A program made the translations under genes and the position numbers. Source: Shimia isoporae (lineage in GTDB: Bacteria; Pseudomonadota; Alphaproteobacteria; Rhodobacterales; Rhodobacteraceae). From it: a DNA stretch of 64,000 nt. The stretch covers positions 171,928 through 235,927 of the forward strand of contig NZ_SMGR01000005.1 of the NCBI RefSeq assembly GCF_004346865.1, read 5' to 3'. The notes beneath the pieces were generated by a model, which saw only the letters and a list, made by a program, of their open reading frames with translations, did not search any database and was not told the origin of the DNA. Positions 36,447 to 46,018 of this stretch are shown here, piece by piece; within the stretch, counting starts at the first letter, position 1; every line of letters begins with the position of its first letter.

Positions 36447-37160
36447 TTATCCGACGTTGAACAGGCTACCGACCCCATAAGCAATCGCAGCGGCCACACC
36501 GCCAATTGCCAAGGTCTCCAAACCGGACTTCCACCAAGGCTCCAACGACCATTTGGCCTTCATGGTACCAATCGCGAAAAAGGTGACGCCAGTCATGATG
36601 GCCGACCAGCGGAAGGCGTCCGGCGCCCCGAAAATAAAGGGGAGCAAGGGAATCAACCCTGCAACAAGAAAGGCCAGAAACGTCGCCAGTGCCGCGCGTT
36701 GCGGATGCGGATCAACGCCTGCAAGGCCATACTCACCCTCAAGCATCAACTGCACGGCAGCCTCTTCGTTGGCGGCGATTGCATCTGTCGCTGCTTCCAG
36801 AACTTCGCCATCGAGTCCCTTGAGCCGCAAAATCTCGCGGATTTCGAGCCTCTCCCCTTCGGGCCAATCCTTAAGGTGTTGCTTCTCCACGGCACGCAAC
36901 CGCTTGGCATCGTCCAGCTCTGCTTTGGTGCCCAGAAAGTTGCCCGCCGCCATCGAAAATCCATCCGCAAGCACATTGGCAATGCCCAGAGCCACGATAA
37001 TGAATGGCGACAAACCGGCACCGGCCACGCCAGCGACAATTGCGAACGTGGTCACAGACCCATCAATCCCGCCATAAACCACATCGCGCAACAGGCCCCG
37101 TCCGGGCGGGTTCCCAATCCGGTGCTCGACTTCTTCCTGAGAATGTCCGTGCTGGCTCAT
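36447..37160 (-). CDS. VIT1/CCC1-family iron or manganese transporter
   Basis: A 237-residue membrane protein: soluble N-terminus, two helices (LLRDVVYGGIDGSVTTFAIV onward, with the conserved GxxDG), the motif ADGFSMAAGNFLGTKAE, a charged cytoplasmic loop (residues 80-150) with Glu/Asp/His that in the family binds metal, and three more helices at 155-235. It would move divalent metal out of the cytoplasm. Its ATG overlaps the stop of the upstream YcjF-like gene (ATGA). Confidence 0.87.
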   Translation of the reverse strand: MSQHGHSQEEVEHRIGNPPGRGLLRDVVYGGIDGSVTTFAIVAGVAGAGLSPFIIVALGIANVLADGFSMAAGNFLGTKAELDDAKRLRAVEKQHLKDWPEGERLEIREILRLKGLDGEVLEAATDAIAANEEAAVQLMLEGEYGLAGVDPHPQRAALATFLAFLVAGLIPLLPFIFGAPDAFRWSAIMTGVTFFAIGTMKAKWSLEPWWKSGLETLAIGGVAAAIAYGVGSLFNVG

Positions 37161-38161
37161 GTGTCTCGGCTTTCCTTGCTGAACAGGCCGGCGAGTGCGC
37201 GTTTGACCAACCCTGTAACGGAAGGACGAAGCCCAGTACCGAAAGGCATCGGTCGGCAGACTTCCATTGCCGCAACACCCACCCGCGCCGTCAAAGCACC
37301 ATTTACGATCCCCTCGCCAAACCGCCTGCTCAGCTTGGCCAAGGCCCCGCCACCAACCATCGAGCCGATCAGGTCATCGCCAGCGGCAACAGCGCCCGTC
37401 GCCACCAGATGCGTCATCACCGCCCTGAAAAGTCGCCAGTTTCCCAATGCGCCGGTTCTACCCCCATAGATTTCGGCAATACGCCGGATCATGCGCAGGT
37501 TCGCGGTCAGGGCTGCGATAACATCGGCTAGTGCCAACGGCACCAAGGCTGTTACAGCGGCCACTTGCCGCGCTGCGGCCTCAACCTCCATCTGCGCTGC
37601 CTTGTCCAAAGGCCCCATCAGTTCCGTTTCCGTCAGGGCCAAAAGCGCGTCCCCGTCCAGCACCTCTTCCCGTCGCTTTGAAAGAGTGTCCCGTCCCCAG
37701 CGTAGATCCTCCCGCCCCCGATAAAACCGCTGCAGCCGATCCACCAACCCGCGGGCTTCCGCCAGATCCCCTGACTGCACGGCCCGCGCGGCAATGGTTT
37801 TCAACCCGTCCACACGTCGCAAGCGCGCGAACCCTGCCAGTTCCCGCAAAACCATCACGGCCGCCACGCCAAGCAAAGCCAGACCAACAGCGCTTACCGC
37901 CAAGCCCAGCGTAGGCGACCGTGCCGCCAGACCGACGGCAAAGTCCCACGCGGCCACGGAAACTGCAGCACTGACGAAGGTCGCAAGAAGCCCCCAGAAC
38001 AGGCTCGCCAGCCAGCTCAGCTTCCGGCTGCCCAGCCGCGCAGCCACCTGCATGGCTTGTCCCTGTGGTTCAGGCGCACCAAATTCGGGAACAGGTGCGG
38101 CTTTTGCCACGTCGGGCGCTGCGCCTTCTTCTATGTCGATCAGAACCGGCCCTTGCGTCAC
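37157..38161 (-). CDS. YcjF-like (TIGR01620/DUF697) membrane protein
   Basis: A 334-residue protein with two transmembrane helices (about 57-80 and 90-112), a basic helical segment (RELAGFARLRRVDGLKTIAA), then the DUF697 domain with AAARQVAAVTALVPLALADV and LRMIRRIAEIYGGRTG. The start is a GTG at 38161 that overlaps the ycjX stop (GTGA) and has GGAG 7 bases upstream; the longer frame to 38284 would overlap ycjX. YcjX and YcjF are usually adjacent, and their joint function is not well defined. Confidence 0.85.
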   Translation of the reverse strand: MTQGPVLIDIEEGAAPDVAKAAPVPEFGAPEPQGQAMQVAARLGSRKLSWLASLFWGLLATFVSAAVSVAAWDFAVGLAARSPTLGLAVSAVGLALLGVAAVMVLRELAGFARLRRVDGLKTIAARAVQSGDLAEARGLVDRLQRFYRGREDLRWGRDTLSKRREEVLDGDALLALTETELMGPLDKAAQMEVEAAARQVAAVTALVPLALADVIAALTANLRMIRRIAEIYGGRTGALGNWRLFRAVMTHLVATGAVAAGDDLIGSMVGGGALAKLSRRFGEGIVNGALTARVGVAAMEVCRPMPFGTGLRPSVTGLVKRALAGLFSKESRDT

Positions 38162-39573
38162 AGCAAATCTCCAATCAAAAACTGCGCAGCACGATCCAGC
38201 CGGATATGCGGCGGCCCCTCTCCGGGACGCAGAGTGAGCGGTGCCGGAGCAAACTTCATTACCTGATAATCCTGCCCAAGCCATGCGCCGGCCCCTTGCC
38301 GCGCCGGTTTAAGCAAAACCCCGGGATCTTCGGGGAGGGCCCCGGGATAAAACGCAGCCTGCTTGCCCGTTTCAAGTAGTCTACCACGCACGCAGTCCAG
38401 CGGTTTACCTTCATGCGTGACCGTTTCTTCCACAGTCGCCCGCAGCGCGGCCAGCGACATCGCTTCGGTAACTGCTCCGGCAAACTGTGCCCGATCTGCT
38501 GCGTCCCGTGTGAGCGCCTGCATAATGGCTGTCAGTTGCGGATGCTGGCGATGATGCAAATGGTCCGCTTTGGTCGCAGCAAAAAGAACTTTTTCCACTC
38601 GTTTGCCGCGCAACAACCGAGCCAGAAACGGGTTTCGTCCCGGCTTGAAGGCCGCAAGTGTGTCCTGCAAACCACTGCGAAGATCTTCCACCGCACGCGG
38701 ACCGGAATGGATCGCCCCAAGCGCATCAACCAGCACGACCTGCCGGTCCAAGCGGGCAAAATGATCGCGGAAAAACGGTGCGACCACCCGCGCCTTATAG
38801 GCTTCGAACCTACGCTCGAAAGCCCGCCACAACGACCTTCGCCCGGCTTTTTCGACTGCATTCAACGGCGCAAACGTCAGCGCTGGCGACCCTTCCAGAT
38901 CGCCGGGCAACAAAAACCGGCCTGGTGTGCAATCCGAATAGCCCGCCCCCCGTGCGGCGTGCAGATACCGCGTAAACGCCGATGCCAAAGTCTGTGCCTG
39001 GAGCTCGTCCAACTCCTGCTTTCCGTCCGCCTGTGCAAGCAACTCGAGATAGTCGGCGGCTTGCTCCCGCGCCTGTAACGCAGCCAAAACCTCCTCGCTC
39101 CACTGAGCAAAGGACTTTTGCATCAGCGAAAGATCCATCAACCACTCGCCGGGATAGTCCACGATGTCCAAATGCACGGTCCGCGCGCCCTGTAATCCAG
39201 CGAACATGCCCGCTGGTTTCACGCGCAGTGTCACCCGTAGTTCGCTGATAGCTCTTGTGCTCTCGGGCCACTCTGGATCGGCTCCGGTCATCGCCGCGAG
39301 ATGCGCCTCATAGTCAAACCGAGGTACCAGATCATCAGGTTGTGGCTGCAAAAACGCGGCTTCAATGCGGCCTTCTGCGTGAGCAGCCAATTGCGGCATT
39401 CGTCCGCGATCAAGCAGATTTGCAACAAGCGAGGTGATGAACACCGTCTTTCCCGACCGTGCCATGCCGGTTACGCCCAGCCGAATGACCGGCTCAAACA
39501 ATGCCTCCGACAGGCCATCGCCCACCGCTTCAACCCGACGCAAAACTCCGTCGGCAATGCTGGAAATGACCAA
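38158..39573 (-). CDS. ycjX: YcjX-family P-loop GTPase-like protein
   Basis: A 471-residue protein with an N-terminal P-loop [20 protein letters not shown] (about residues 33-52), [16 protein letters not shown] as Walker B/switch 2 (about 131-146), and [17 protein letters not shown] as the NKxD-like base-recognition motif. The family forms stress-related NTPases also found near phage-shock genes. It is coupled to the YcjF-like gene downstream and is divergent from truA across 108 bases. Confidence 0.88.
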   Translation of the reverse strand: MVISSIADGVLRRVEAVGDGLSEALFEPVIRLGVTGMARSGKTVFITSLVANLLDRGRMPQLAAHAEGRIEAAFLQPQPDDLVPRFDYEAHLAAMTGADPEWPESTRAISELRVTLRVKPAGMFAGLQGARTVHLDIVDYPGEWLMDLSLMQKSFAQWSEEVLAALQAREQAADYLELLAQADGKQELDELQAQTLASAFTRYLHAARGAGYSDCTPGRFLLPGDLEGSPALTFAPLNAVEKAGRRSLWRAFERRFEAYKARVVAPFFRDHFARLDRQVVLVDALGAIHSGPRAVEDLRSGLQDTLAAFKPGRNPFLARLLRGKRVEKVLFAATKADHLHHRQHPQLTAIMQALTRDAADRAQFAGAVTEAMSLAALRATVEETVTHEGKPLDCVRGRLLETGKQAAFYPGALPEDPGVLLKPARQGAGAWLGQDYQVMKFAPAPLTLRPGEGPPHIRLDRAAQFLIGDLL

Positions 39574-39681
39574 TCGTCGGGCCCCTTTTCCTGTTTCGCT
39601 TCAAAACCTAAGACCTCCCCCCCACCATTGCTAGGGCGCAGAACCCTTCTCTTTCCCCCCAAGTTGAGCTATTGGCCCGCC

Positions 39682-40455
39682 ATGCCCAGATACGCCATGC
39701 AAGTCGAATACCACGGAGCCCCCTTTGCCGGCTGGCAGCGTCAGGCTGACCAGCCCTCGGTTCAAGGTGCCATTGAAACCGCACTTTCCAAACTGCAACC
39801 TGGTGAACACACCATTGCGGCAGCGGGACGGACCGACGCGGGCGTGCATGCACTTGCTCAGGTCGCACATTGCGACATGGACAAAGAATGGGATCCGTTT
39901 CGCCTTTCGGAAGCTCTCAATTTCCAATTGAAACCCGCCCCTGTGGCCATCACCGCTTGTGCCCGTGTCGACGATGATTGGCATGCCCGGTTTTCCGCAA
40001 TGGAACGCCGCTATCTGTTCCGCCTGCTGATGCGCCGCGCACCGGCAACTCATCAGGCTGGCCTGGTTTGGCAGGTCAAACACGATCTCGACGAATTGGC
40101 CATGCAAGAAGGCGCCAACCGGCTTCTAGGCAATCACGATTTCACCACTTTCCGCAGCTCGATTTGCCAAGCAGCATCACCGCAGAAGACCCTCGATGAA
40201 TTGCGCATAGAGCGCGTCGAGACCTATAGTGGGCCGGAAATTCATTTTCACGTCCGTGCGCGCTCGTTCCTTCATAATCAGGTCCGCAGCTTTGTGGGTA
40301 CGCTCGAAAGGGTCGGTGCAGGCGCATGGGATCCCGACGACGTCACCGCGGCACTGGAGGCACGTGATCGTGCGGCCTGTGGCCCCGTCTGCCCGCCGCA
40401 GGGCCTCTACCTTGCTGGTGTCACTTACCCTACGGACGTTTTCACGGGCCTCTGA
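39682..40455 (+). CDS. truA: tRNA pseudouridine(38-40) synthase
   Basis: Makes pseudouridine at positions 38-40 of the tRNA anticodon stem. The 257-residue protein begins [20 protein letters not shown]. The catalytic Asp is in [16 protein letters not shown] (about residues 48-63). [20 protein letters not shown] near the end is conserved. The ATG at 39682 is chosen for the family start; the frame is open to 39301, inside ycjX antisense. Confidence 0.95.
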   Translation: MPRYAMQVEYHGAPFAGWQRQADQPSVQGAIETALSKLQPGEHTIAAAGRTDAGVHALAQVAHCDMDKEWDPFRLSEALNFQLKPAPVAITACARVDDDWHARFSAMERRYLFRLLMRRAPATHQAGLVWQVKHDLDELAMQEGANRLLGNHDFTTFRSSICQAASPQKTLDELRIERVETYSGPEIHFHVRARSFLHNQVRSFVGTLERVGAGAWDPDDVTAALEARDRAACGPVCPPQGLYLAGVTYPTDVFTGL

Positions 40456-40469
40456 CTACAGAACAAACC

Positions 40470-41153
40470 CTATTTCCTGTAGCTTTGCGCCAACCGCTCC
40501 GGCGACACGCCAACAAAATAGCGCACGAGTGTCCAAAGGTTTCGTGCGCCGCGCTTCATCCAGCCTTGTGCCCGGTATTTCTCGGCGCTGGTGACCGCCA
40601 AATGCGACAGCCCACTCAGTTTCCCCCGCAGGGAACGCGCCATGGACACATCTTCCATCAAGGGTATGTTCGAGTAGCCTCCGACATCGCGATAGAGACG
40701 CCGGGACACGAGTAATCCCTGATCCCCGTAAGGAAGCCCAAAAACGCGCGACCGGATATTGGCCCACCGTGCCACAAATCGAGCAGGTGCTCCGCCACGG
40801 TCAAAACCCAGTCGGAAATACCCTGCACGGTCCTTGTCTCGCGCCATATGCGCCCCGACAACGTCAGACCATCCAGGAGACAATTCTGTGTCAGCATGCA
40901 GAAACAACAGCCACTCGCCCCGCGCAGCTTCCGCTCCCGCCTGCAACTGACCACCTCTGGACGGTGGAACCGTTAAAACATCAGCCCCGACTTCGTCAGC
41001 CAATTCACGTGTGCCATCTTCAGAACCACCATCGACCACGATCAACTCACGCAGAAGTCCGGCTTCGACGCCCTCGTACACAGCGGCCAAACAGACCGGC
41101 AAAGCCTTCTCCGCGTTCAAAGTTGGGATCACCACCGACAATGGTGCGCGCAT
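40470..41153 (-). CDS. Family 2 glycosyltransferase (TIGR04283-like)
   Basis: A 227-residue GT-A enzyme: LSVVIPTLNAEKALPVCL (residues 5-22), the nucleotide-binding ELIVVDGGSEDGT, the GGQLQAGAEAARGEWLLFLH segment with the metal-binding DxE-like HADTELSPGW, and MEDVSMARSLR as acceptor region. The short length and motifs resemble TIGR04283 transferases. The acceptor is unknown. The ribosome binding site is TGGAGA, 7 bases before the ATG. It is divergent from ygfZ. Confidence 0.83.
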   Translation of the reverse strand: MRAPLSVVIPTLNAEKALPVCLAAVYEGVEAGLLRELIVVDGGSEDGTRELADEVGADVLTVPPSRGGQLQAGAEAARGEWLLFLHADTELSPGWSDVVGAHMARDKDRAGYFRLGFDRGGAPARFVARWANIRSRVFGLPYGDQGLLVSRRLYRDVGGYSNIPLMEDVSMARSLRGKLSGLSHLAVTSAEKYRAQGWMKRGARNLWTLVRYFVGVSPERLAQSYRK

Positions 41154-41233
41154 TTGTTATCTCCAGCCCTGTTGCACCGCCCGCTCCTGCCTATATGAAC
41201 GAAGACGCGCAAGAACAGAACAGGCTCCGAACA

Positions 41234-41971
41234 ATGGATCGACCCAGAAAAATTCTCCGCCTCAGCGGTGCCGACACCGAAACCTTTCTGCAAGGTCTGG
41301 TCACCAACGATCTGGACGCAATGGGTGACGGGTTGCTCTATGCCGCTCTTCTTTCGCCACAAGGCAAATATATCGCGGACTTCTTTTTAAGCTGGGATGG
41401 CGACACGATCTTGCTGGACGCCGATGCCGAACAAGCGCCCGCGTTGGCTCAGCGGTTGACCATGTACAAACTGCGGGCCGATGTCACCGTGGAAGAAACC
41501 GATCTGCATCTGCACCGCGGCGTGGGCGACAGACCCGACGACGGGTTCTTGGATCCCCGCGCCGAAGGTCTGGGTTGGCGCGCTTACCGCAACGAAGCGC
41601 AGTCTGATGACACGACCGATTGGAGCGCTCTGTATGTCTCCAACGCCGTGCCGAGGTCCGGCGTGGAACTGACGGGTGACAGCTACATTCTGGAAAACGG
41701 ATTTGAACGTTTGAACGGCGTGGACTTTCGCAAAGGCTGCTATGTAGGTCAGGAAGTGACCGCGCGCATGAAGCACAAAACGGAACTCCGCAAAGGTCTT
41801 GCGCTTGTCGATATCGACGGAGAAGCGCCAGTCGGCACGCCGATCACACGCGACGGCAAAGAGGTCGGTACGCTCTTCTCCCAGGCCGGTGGCAAGGCTT
41901 TGGCCTATCTTCGCTTCGATCGCGCCGGAGAAGGCATGCAAGCGGAAAATGCCTCAATTAAACTGCCCTGA
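41234..41971 (+). CDS. ygfZ: YgfZ, folate-binding iron-sulfur cluster repair protein
   Basis: Helps maintain some iron-sulfur enzymes; it is related to the glycine cleavage T protein. The 245-residue product has the hallmark KGCYVGQEVTARMKHKTELR (about residues 163-182) with the conserved Cys. The N-terminal LSGADTETFLQGLVTNDL and the AALLSPQGKYIADFFLS region are typical. In-frame upstream starts exist (41195 and farther), but the ATG at 41234 matches the family. Confidence 0.9.
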   Translation: MDRPRKILRLSGADTETFLQGLVTNDLDAMGDGLLYAALLSPQGKYIADFFLSWDGDTILLDADAEQAPALAQRLTMYKLRADVTVEETDLHLHRGVGDRPDDGFLDPRAEGLGWRAYRNEAQSDDTTDWSALYVSNAVPRSGVELTGDSYILENGFERLNGVDFRKGCYVGQEVTARMKHKTELRKGLALVDIDGEAPVGTPITRDGKEVGTLFSQAGGKALAYLRFDRAGEGMQAENASIKLP

Positions 41972-42024
41972 ATTTTACGCTTCTTTCATTCAAGTGAATC
42001 CTCACTTTGGATTTTTCGGCACTG

Positions 42025-42068
42025 TCGCCGACGTTATACCGACGTTTTGCAGACGTGATGCAGACAGC
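42025..42068. repeat. Four tandem 11-bp repeats beside the efp terminator
   Basis: TCGCCGACGTT, ATACCGACGTT, TTGCAGACGTG and ATGCAGACAGC follow one another with an exact 11-base period and no gaps. The second unit nearly equals those at 31490-31511 upstream of pcs. The array abuts the terminator between the convergent ygfZ and efp genes. Confidence 0.6.
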
Positions 42069-42095
42069 AAAAAGCCGCCCACAACAGGGCGGCTT
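42069..42095 (-). terminator. Intrinsic terminator after efp (also facing ygfZ)
   Basis: AAGCCGCCC / GGGCGGCTT is a perfect 9-bp stem with a 6-base loop. The A-run on its plus-strand 5' side becomes a T-run for minus-strand transcription from efp. Confidence 0.88.
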
Positions 42096-42120
42096 CTCGC
42101 TTGTCGGTTGAGCCCACTCG

Positions 42121-42684
42121 TTAAGCGCGTTCGGAGTATTCCATGGTCTCGGTGTTGACCACAATGTCCTCATCCTGCCCCACAAACGGCGGCACCATGA
42201 CTTTTACACCGTTGTCCAGAATGGCCGGTTTGAACGAATTTGCTGCGGTTTGACCTTTGACCACGGGCTCGGTTTCGACGATTTTGCAGGTCACTTTTTG
42301 CGGCACGGTCGCGTTCAGAGCTTCCTCTTCGTAGAACTCTACAACGATCGTCATACCATCCTGCAAAAACGGGCGACGGTCGCCCAAAAGTTCAGCAGGT
42401 AATTGAATTTGCTCATAAGTTTCTGCGTCCATGAACACCAGCATACCAGAGTCCTCATACAGGAACTGCTGGTCTTTCTGCTCAAGGCGCACGCGCTCGA
42501 CCTTGTCAGCAGACCGGAAGCGTTCGTTCAGCTTGGACCCGTTGCGCAGGTTGCGCAGTTCGACCTGAGCAAAGGCGCCGCCCTTGCCAGGCTTAACGTG
42601 ATCCACTTTCACCGCGGCCCACAGGCCGTCATTGTGTTCAAGCACGTTTCCGGGGCGAATTTCGTTACCGTTTATTTTTGGCAT
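42121..42684 (-). CDS. efp: Translation elongation factor P
   Basis: Rescues ribosomes stalled on polyproline stretches. The 187-residue protein starts [20 protein letters not shown]. The tip loop reads [17 protein letters not shown], with the Lys that is post-translationally modified in many bacteria. Two OB domains follow, including [20 protein letters not shown] and [18 protein letters not shown]. The start at 42684 is 7 codons inside the longest frame and matches the family. No modification enzyme gene is present in this window. Confidence 0.96.
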   Translation of the reverse strand: MPKINGNEIRPGNVLEHNDGLWAAVKVDHVKPGKGGAFAQVELRNLRNGSKLNERFRSADKVERVRLEQKDQQFLYEDSGMLVFMDAETYEQIQLPAELLGDRRPFLQDGMTIVVEFYEEEALNATVPQKVTCKIVETEPVVKGQTAANSFKPAILDNGVKVMVPPFVGQDEDIVVNTETMEYSERA

Positions 42685-42903
42685 AGTCGTAAAACCTTTG
42701 CACAAAGGTTGATTGAAGGGTTTGGAGTCCTATATCTGCCAAGTCCCCAGGTGGCAAGGCAACCGGAGGACCCGTGCGTTAACACTTTGGTCATGCGCAT
42801 GGAGCATAAGAGCTATGCAAAAACAGCCTACCCGAATCACCAAGTTTGCTCCATAAGGAGCGGCACGCCGAAAACACAAGAGCAATAATATAAGGACGAC
42901 GAG

Positions 42904-43224
42904 ATGAGAGATTTCGTTGACGGAGCGGCTTTCAATAACGAGCAAGGAAACCGCGCCCGTAAACTGTTTGCAGCCGTTGTGTTGGCTGCGCTTGATGATG
43001 CTATTGCCGACGACAAAAAGTATGGCAATGGTCCCGAGCAAATTGCTCGCTGGGCACGCTCACGCGATGGTCGTGAAGTTCTGTCCTGTGCCGGCATCGA
43101 CCCGAATGAGCGTGTCGTGTCCGGTCTGATGGAATTCGTCGCCAAAGGTGTACGGACTTCTGTCGCGCTGTCTCGTGAAGAAAGCGAGCGCCGCAATGCC
43201 GCTGCTCAGGCCGAAGCTGCCTGA
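42904..43224 (+). CDS. Small soluble protein of unknown function
   Basis: A 106-residue, mostly helical protein with no signal peptide. Visible stretches are FNNEQGNRARKLFAAVVLAA, DKKYGNGPEQIARWARSRDG and CAGIDPNERVVSGLMEFVAK. The ribosome binding site AAGGA is about 8 bases upstream and a strong bidirectional terminator follows. It is protein-like and single-gene, but I do not recognise a functional family. Confidence 0.8.
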   Translation: MRDFVDGAAFNNEQGNRARKLFAAVVLAALDDAIADDKKYGNGPEQIARWARSRDGREVLSCAGIDPNERVVSGLMEFVAKGVRTSVALSREESERRNAAAQAEAA

Positions 43225-43243
43225 TTACTAAATCCAGCTGCCC

Positions 43244-43278
43244 AAAAAAAGACGCGCCCTGAACGGGCGCGTTTTTTT
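43244..43278. terminator. Bidirectional terminator
   Basis: ACGCGCCC / GGGCGCGT is a perfect 8-bp stem with a 5-base loop, preceded by seven A and followed by seven T. It separates convergent genes. Confidence 0.93.
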
Positions 43279-43301
43279 GTGTCGATTGCTTGGGCTGGAG
43301 C

Positions 43302-44480
43302 TCAGTCCAGATCATGTGCGGCAAGTGCGCGATGGATTTCCCGACGCACCAACTTGCGCACGTTACGTGTAATCCGCTCTCCCAGAGCACCCTGCAGTTC
43401 TTGGCGCACGATATCAGCAACCATCTCCCGCAAGGCCTCTTCGTCGATCACCGCCGGCTCATCCAGTGCCTCACCCAAATCAGCCGTTACAGTAGCCGCA
43501 GCGCCCTCAAGCACGTCCTCGTGCACCTGCGCTTCTATGGTGTCACCTATCGCGTCAAACGGAGCCTCAGTCGACATTTCCGCATGAGAGGTCTCCGGCT
43601 CGGGAGACCATTCTTCTTGTGCAATCGGTGCTTCCGCGACCTCTTCCTCGGTATAATCGCTGTCTACCGGCTCATCGTCCTGAGCGCCTGAGGCGTCACC
43701 ATCCCGCCATTGAACCAAACGGGCCTCGAGAACCTTCTTGAAGTCGAACGGGGCATCCTGCTCTTCATCATCTTCCAGGGTCTCTTCAACGGAAACGAAA
43801 CCGGCCTCCTCAATGGACTCGCGTCCTTCCAGCCGACCATCTTCCACGTCTACTTCCAGATCGCTTTCCAGCGCCTCCTCTTCGACGTCGTAAGGCATCA
43901 TGTCCGCATCGACATGCTTTTCCTCAGAGAAAGCATCCGCCTCGTGACCTGCATGCGCGACGTCCGCAACAGCCAAATCTTCGATAGAGCCTTCAAACTC
44001 CTCAAAGCTGTCTTCTACAGCCTCCTCAACGTCTTCAGCGAGTTCTTCAATGGCGTCGTCGACGTTCTCCTCAAAAAGCACATTTTCCGACTCTTCTTCG
44101 CCGTCGAAATCGGCCGTTTCGTCATTCTCAGGCTCTTCGAAATACATCGTATTCGAATCGTCTTGGTGAGCTTCTTCTACTGAGAACGAATCTCCGCCAT
44201 CCGCCTCATAGGCCGATACGTCCAGTGGGGTTTCTTCTGCAGCGTGATCGATTTCCAGCTTGCCCCCTTCAGCCTCATCCGTCTCTTCCACGCGCAATGC
44301 AGGCGTCAAAACAAGGGCCATAGGAGCATTTTTCACTGGCTCTTCAGCGGGTTCAGACACCTCATCAGCCGCCGTTTCTTCAACAACGGGCGCATCGACG
44401 ACGGGCCGATTCTCCGACACAAGCCGGCGGATCGACGTCAATACATCTTCGATTTCAGCATTGCTGACTGGATCTGGCAT
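43302..44480 (-). CDS. Acidic protein with PopZ-like layout
   Basis: A 392-residue protein. Residues 6-22 form a conserved helix (SNAEIEDVLTSIRRLVSEN), the next 310 residues are low-complexity and extremely acidic (runs rich in E, D, A, V), and the last 70 form basic helices (LREMVADIVRQELQGALGER and ITRNVRKLVRREIHRALAAH). The polar organiser PopZ of alphaproteobacteria has the same three-part design and a similar N-terminal SIRRI motif, so a scaffold role is a plausible inference. It is upstream of nothing obviously related; tolC follows on the same strand in the other direction of the chromosome. Confidence 0.7.
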   Translation of the reverse strand: MPDPVSNAEIEDVLTSIRRLVSENRPVVDAPVVEETAADEVSEPAEEPVKNAPMALVLTPALRVEETDEAEGGKLEIDHAAEETPLDVSAYEADGGDSFSVEEAHQDDSNTMYFEEPENDETADFDGEEESENVLFEENVDDAIEELAEDVEEAVEDSFEEFEGSIEDLAVADVAHAGHEADAFSEEKHVDADMMPYDVEEEALESDLEVDVEDGRLEGRESIEEAGFVSVEETLEDDEEQDAPFDFKKVLEARLVQWRDGDASGAQDDEPVDSDYTEEEVAEAPIAQEEWSPEPETSHAEMSTEAPFDAIGDTIEAQVHEDVLEGAAATVTADLGEALDEPAVIDEEALREMVADIVRQELQGALGERITRNVRKLVRREIHRALAAHDLD

Positions 44481-44553
44481 CTTTTTTGTCCACTCTTACC
44501 TCAGCAAGAGTTTAGCGATTGGTGCCTCACCGCACAACAGATAGGAAAAATTG

Positions 44554-45972
44554 TTATTCTTTCCCAATGGCTTTCAGCAAGTTGTCCAGCTTCTGCCCCT
44601 GCTTGGAGCGCAGGGCTGGCGCGTCCTTGACCATGTTGTAGTAAGCCTCTGGATCGTAACGCGCTACCTTCAGGTTCAACCGCTCAACGGTGAGCTGCCC
44701 CATCGAGGACAAAAGCGCATAGGCTGCAACAACCTGAGTTGCCTGTGCGGAAATGCGATCTGCCTCCGCATCGAGCAGATCCTGCTCTGCGGTCAAGACG
44801 TCCAAAGTGGTCCGTGCGCCCAATTTGGCTTCTTCACGAACACCTTCAAAGGCAATGCGTGCAGCTTCAACCTGGCGCACACTTGCTTGAATCTGAGCGC
44901 CGGCCGCCAAAAGCCGCGACCAACTCGTTCCAGCCTGTTGGCGGATGTTGTGGCGTATCACATGCAAAGTCGCTCGCGTCGCATCACGCTGCGCCTGAGA
45001 TTTGCGCAGCAAGGCAGAAAGACGTCCGCCCTGATAGATCGGGCCCTGAACGCTCACGCCAACACTGGCGCCTTCGCTGAAGTAGTTGGTGTTGAATTCC
45101 TGTGTCGTCGACACCGATCCGTTCAAGCTGACGGTCGGGCCCATACTCGCACGCGAGCTGTCCACATTCAGTTCCGCCGCGGCGATCTGGTGTTTGGCTT
45201 GAATCATGTCCGGATGCGCACGGATCGCCACCGATTTTGCATCCTCGATAGATCCGACAGTGCGTGGCAGGCTCCGCGGCGCAACAAGGTTACCCGGGCG
45301 GACCCCCACTGCTGCGGCATAGAATTCTTGACTGGCGGCAAAATCACCCTGTGCCGCGGCAAGCTGCGCGCGTGCACCTGCCAAGCGCGCTTCGGCGAGC
45401 GAAACGTCCGTCCGCGTCACTTCGCCAACCTCAAAGCGGTCCTGTGCGGCTTGGAGTTCGCGCTCAAGAAGGCGCAGGTTGTTCTGGCGCAATTCCACAA
45501 TCTCGCGATCTGCGACCACATCCATGAACGCCTGAACTGCATTCAGAAGAACCTGCTGCTCTACCGACACCAATCCCTGACGTGTGGCAAGAACCGTTTC
45601 TTTCAAAGCCTCGATACCGAACCGGGTCGCGCCATTGTCAAACAGAAGAATTTCCGCAGTCAGGCCAATTTGGGCATCCGGCGTTGTCGAAGACACGCTC
45701 GCCCCGCGCGTTGAAGCGTTCCGGAAACGGCCATAGGAATAGTCCACACTGCCAAACCAGTTTACAATCGGTCGCAACAATGCCGTAGCTGCAGCAACAT
45801 CTTCATCAGCAGCACGCAGCAACGCCCGATTCTGCTCAAGCAAGCCGCTGTGCTCGTAAGCAGTCGCCATGGCATCTGCCAGCGTCTGTGACACCGCGGT
45901 CTGAGCCGATCCAAATGACACAGTCAGCGCAATGGCGCCAACCCGAACAGCTTTTTGAAGCTTTTGCAGCAT
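44554..45972 (-). CDS. tolC: TolC-family outer-membrane efflux/secretion channel
   Basis: The outer-membrane trimeric channel used by multidrug pumps and type I secretion. The 472-residue product has a signal peptide (MLQKLQKAVRVGAIALTVSF, cut near AVSQT) and two repeats of long alpha-helical hairpins with beta strands, for example TLADAMATAYEHSGLLEQNR and VSLAEARLAGARAQLAAAQG in the first half and GVREEAKLGARTTLDVLTAE in the second. The ribosome binding site AGGGA is 5 bases upstream. It follows the pcm-family gene by 46 bases and is probably co-transcribed with it. Confidence 0.93.
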   Translation of the reverse strand: MLQKLQKAVRVGAIALTVSFGSAQTAVSQTLADAMATAYEHSGLLEQNRALLRAADEDVAAATALLRPIVNWFGSVDYSYGRFRNASTRGASVSSTTPDAQIGLTAEILLFDNGATRFGIEALKETVLATRQGLVSVEQQVLLNAVQAFMDVVADREIVELRQNNLRLLERELQAAQDRFEVGEVTRTDVSLAEARLAGARAQLAAAQGDFAASQEFYAAAVGVRPGNLVAPRSLPRTVGSIEDAKSVAIRAHPDMIQAKHQIAAAELNVDSSRASMGPTVSLNGSVSTTQEFNTNYFSEGASVGVSVQGPIYQGGRLSALLRKSQAQRDATRATLHVIRHNIRQQAGTSWSRLLAAGAQIQASVRQVEAARIAFEGVREEAKLGARTTLDVLTAEQDLLDAEADRISAQATQVVAAYALLSSMGQLTVERLNLKVARYDPEAYYNMVKDAPALRSKQGQKLDNLLKAIGKE

Positions 45973-46018
45973 GGTTTTCCCTGTCGTTCCGCCTTAGCCC
46001 GCCAAATTGGCGCGCGGT

